Assembly: GCA_019689975.1 (NCBI GenBank)
Contig: JADGGK010000031.1
Location: 1-35,390, forward strand
Length of the DNA: 35,390 nucleotides
Direction of reading: 5' to 3'
Source of the DNA: Pseudolabrys sp.
GTDB taxonomy: Bacteria > Pseudomonadota > Alphaproteobacteria > Rhizobiales > Xanthobacteraceae
Part shown: positions 34,624 through 35,390 of the stretch, piece by piece
How positions within the stretch are numbered: position 1 is the stretch's first letter
Layout: each line of letters starts with the position of its first letter
Notes under the pieces: generated by a model
What the model saw: the letters and a program-made list of their open reading frames with translations, nothing else
What the model was told of the DNA's origin: nothing
The model's database searches: none
Translations under genes and position numbers: made by a program

Positions 34624-35390
34624 CAGACGACCATCATCACGGGGTTCTCGATCAATGTTTTGAATACATTGATCAATTCGGCACCAAGCGCGCCGTCGAC
34701 CGCGCGGTGATCGCAGGAAAGAGTGACGCTCATGATCCGCGCGGGGACGATCTGCCCGTTCTGGACCACCGCGCGCTCCTGCGCCGCTCCGACCGCGAGG
34801 ATCGTCGACTGCGGCGGATTGATCACGGCGGTGAAGTCCTTGATGCCGTACATGCCGAGATTGGATACCGACGATGTGCCGCCCTGGTATTCATGCGGTT
34901 TGAGTTTGCGGGCGCGGGCGCGGGCCGCGAGATCGCGCATCTCGTTCGAGATCACGGACAGCGGCTTCGTCTCCGCCTTGCGCACGATCGGCGTGATCAA
35001 TCCGCCCGGGAGCGCCACCGCAACGCCGATGTCGGAATGCTTGTGCCGCAACATGCCCGCCTCCGTCCAGCTTACATTGGCGTCGGGTACGCGCTGCAGC
35101 GCGAGCGCGAGCGCCTTGATGACGAAATCATTGACCGAGAGCTTGTAGCTCGCCTGCCCCTTCCCGTCCTTGGGTGCGGCGGCATTGATCTCCTCGCGGG
35201 CGGCGAGCAATCGATCGATGCGGCAGTCGAGCGTCAGATAGAAATGCGGAATGGTCTGCACCGACGCGGTAAGGCGCTGCGCAATGGTGCGGCGCATGGC
35301 GTCGTGCGGCACGAATTCATACGAGCCTTCGTCAAAGAGCGAGCGGATCTGCGCGTCGGACAGCGCGGATGCGACGGGGGCCGCGGCGGC
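34623..35390 (-). CDS. pdhC: Dihydrolipoamide acetyltransferase E2 of pyruvate dehydrogenase, catalytic domain (5' end outside the window)
   Basis: The last 255 codons of E2; the lipoyl domains lie beyond the right edge. A piece of the peripheral-subunit linker (SALSDAQIRSLFDEGSYEFV) is followed by the catalytic domain starting HDAMRRTIAQRLTASVQTIP. SVNDFVIKALALALQRVPDA, GLITPIVRKAETKPL and SNLGMYGIKDFTAVINPP follow. The active-site motif is SCDHRAVDGALGAE, with His and Asp of HxxxD. It transfers acetyl groups from lipoamide to CoA. The alphaproteobacterial signature VDGALGAE indicates PDH rather than the 2-oxoglutarate complex. Confidence 0.96.
   Translation of the reverse strand, partial: AAAAPVASALSDAQIRSLFDEGSYEFVPHDAMRRTIAQRLTASVQTIPHFYLTLDCRIDRLLAAREEINAAAPKDGKGQASYKLSVNDFVIKALALALQRVPDANVSWTEAGMLRHKHSDIGVAVALPGGLITPIVRKAETKPLSVISNEMRDLAARARARKLKPHEYQGGTSSVSNLGMYGIKDFTAVINPPQSTILAVGAAQERAVVQNGQIVPARIMSVTLSCDHRAVDGALGAELINVFKTLIENPVMMVV

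Noticed and set aside
34319-34663. Plus-strand frame of 114 codons opposite the small pdh-operon ORF
   Set aside because: It is antisense to pdhC and the coupled ORF, with no ribosome site and no operon context.

Overview
The window is a gene-dense, high-GC stretch of an alphaproteobacterial chromosome. Gene content and order point to the Hyphomicrobiales (Rhizobiales), probably near Xanthobacteraceae/Nitrobacteraceae such as Rhodoplanes, Pseudolabrys or Bradyrhizobium relatives. The evidence is a fused ispDF gene, the dusB-ntrB-ntrC and ntrY-ntrX blocks, the dat/hfq/hflX/mazG block, the tmk-holB and metG-tatD-MBL blocks, and the pdhC-lpd-lipA-coq10 block. The assignment rests on recognised families and synteny, not on a database search.

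Left part (1-12.7 kb): rlpA, a PBP5-type D-Ala-D-Ala carboxypeptidase, tmk and holB run rightwards as a tight cell-wall/replication cluster. The usual next genes (metG, tatD, an MBL-fold hydrolase) appear only after an accessory block of about 5.4 kb. That block holds a leftward FAD oxidoreductase plus ATP-grasp ligase pair, a leftward alpha/beta hydrolase plus cytosolic PBP-fold protein pair, and two small rightward genes: a secreted two-cysteine protein and a miniature flagellar-rod-like protein. metG may carry a long Arg/Lys-rich N-terminal extension and is preceded by a REP-like palindrome.

Middle (12.7-27.5 kb): a structured, partly AT-rich intergenic region precedes mazG, which converges on hfq-hflX. 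Then, all leftward, come a TPR/glycosyltransferase-like protein, a class IV PLP aminotransferase, NtrX and NtrY. The ntrBC genes lie further right behind dusB (dusB-ntrB-ntrC, with a stop/start overlap and a 4-nt gap). Between ntrC and ntrY is a scar of about 1.7 kb. It holds remnants of two unrelated transposases (IS5-like and IS256-like) flanking an intact gene for a secreted single-Cache protein. NtrX lacks the GAFTGA loop that NtrC has.

Right part (27.5-35.4 kb): a divergent dusB/ispDF control region carries a pair of direct repeats and a separate 11-bp inverted repeat. ispDF overlaps cinA (PncC-type); a polytopic GT-C-like membrane protein follows. Converging on it is the leftward series pdhC (cut by the window edge), a small coupled ORF of unknown function, lpd, a GlsB/YeaQ membrane protein, lipA and coq10, which together serve pyruvate dehydrogenase, lipoylation and ubiquinone function.

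Most of the window is conserved housekeeping sequence. The parts worth attention are the accessory island between holB and metG, the transposase-scarred Cache gene between ntrC and ntrY, the unknown ORF in the pdh cluster, and several unexplained intergenic inverted and direct repeats. I see no tRNA, rRNA, CRISPR array, defence system or phage module.
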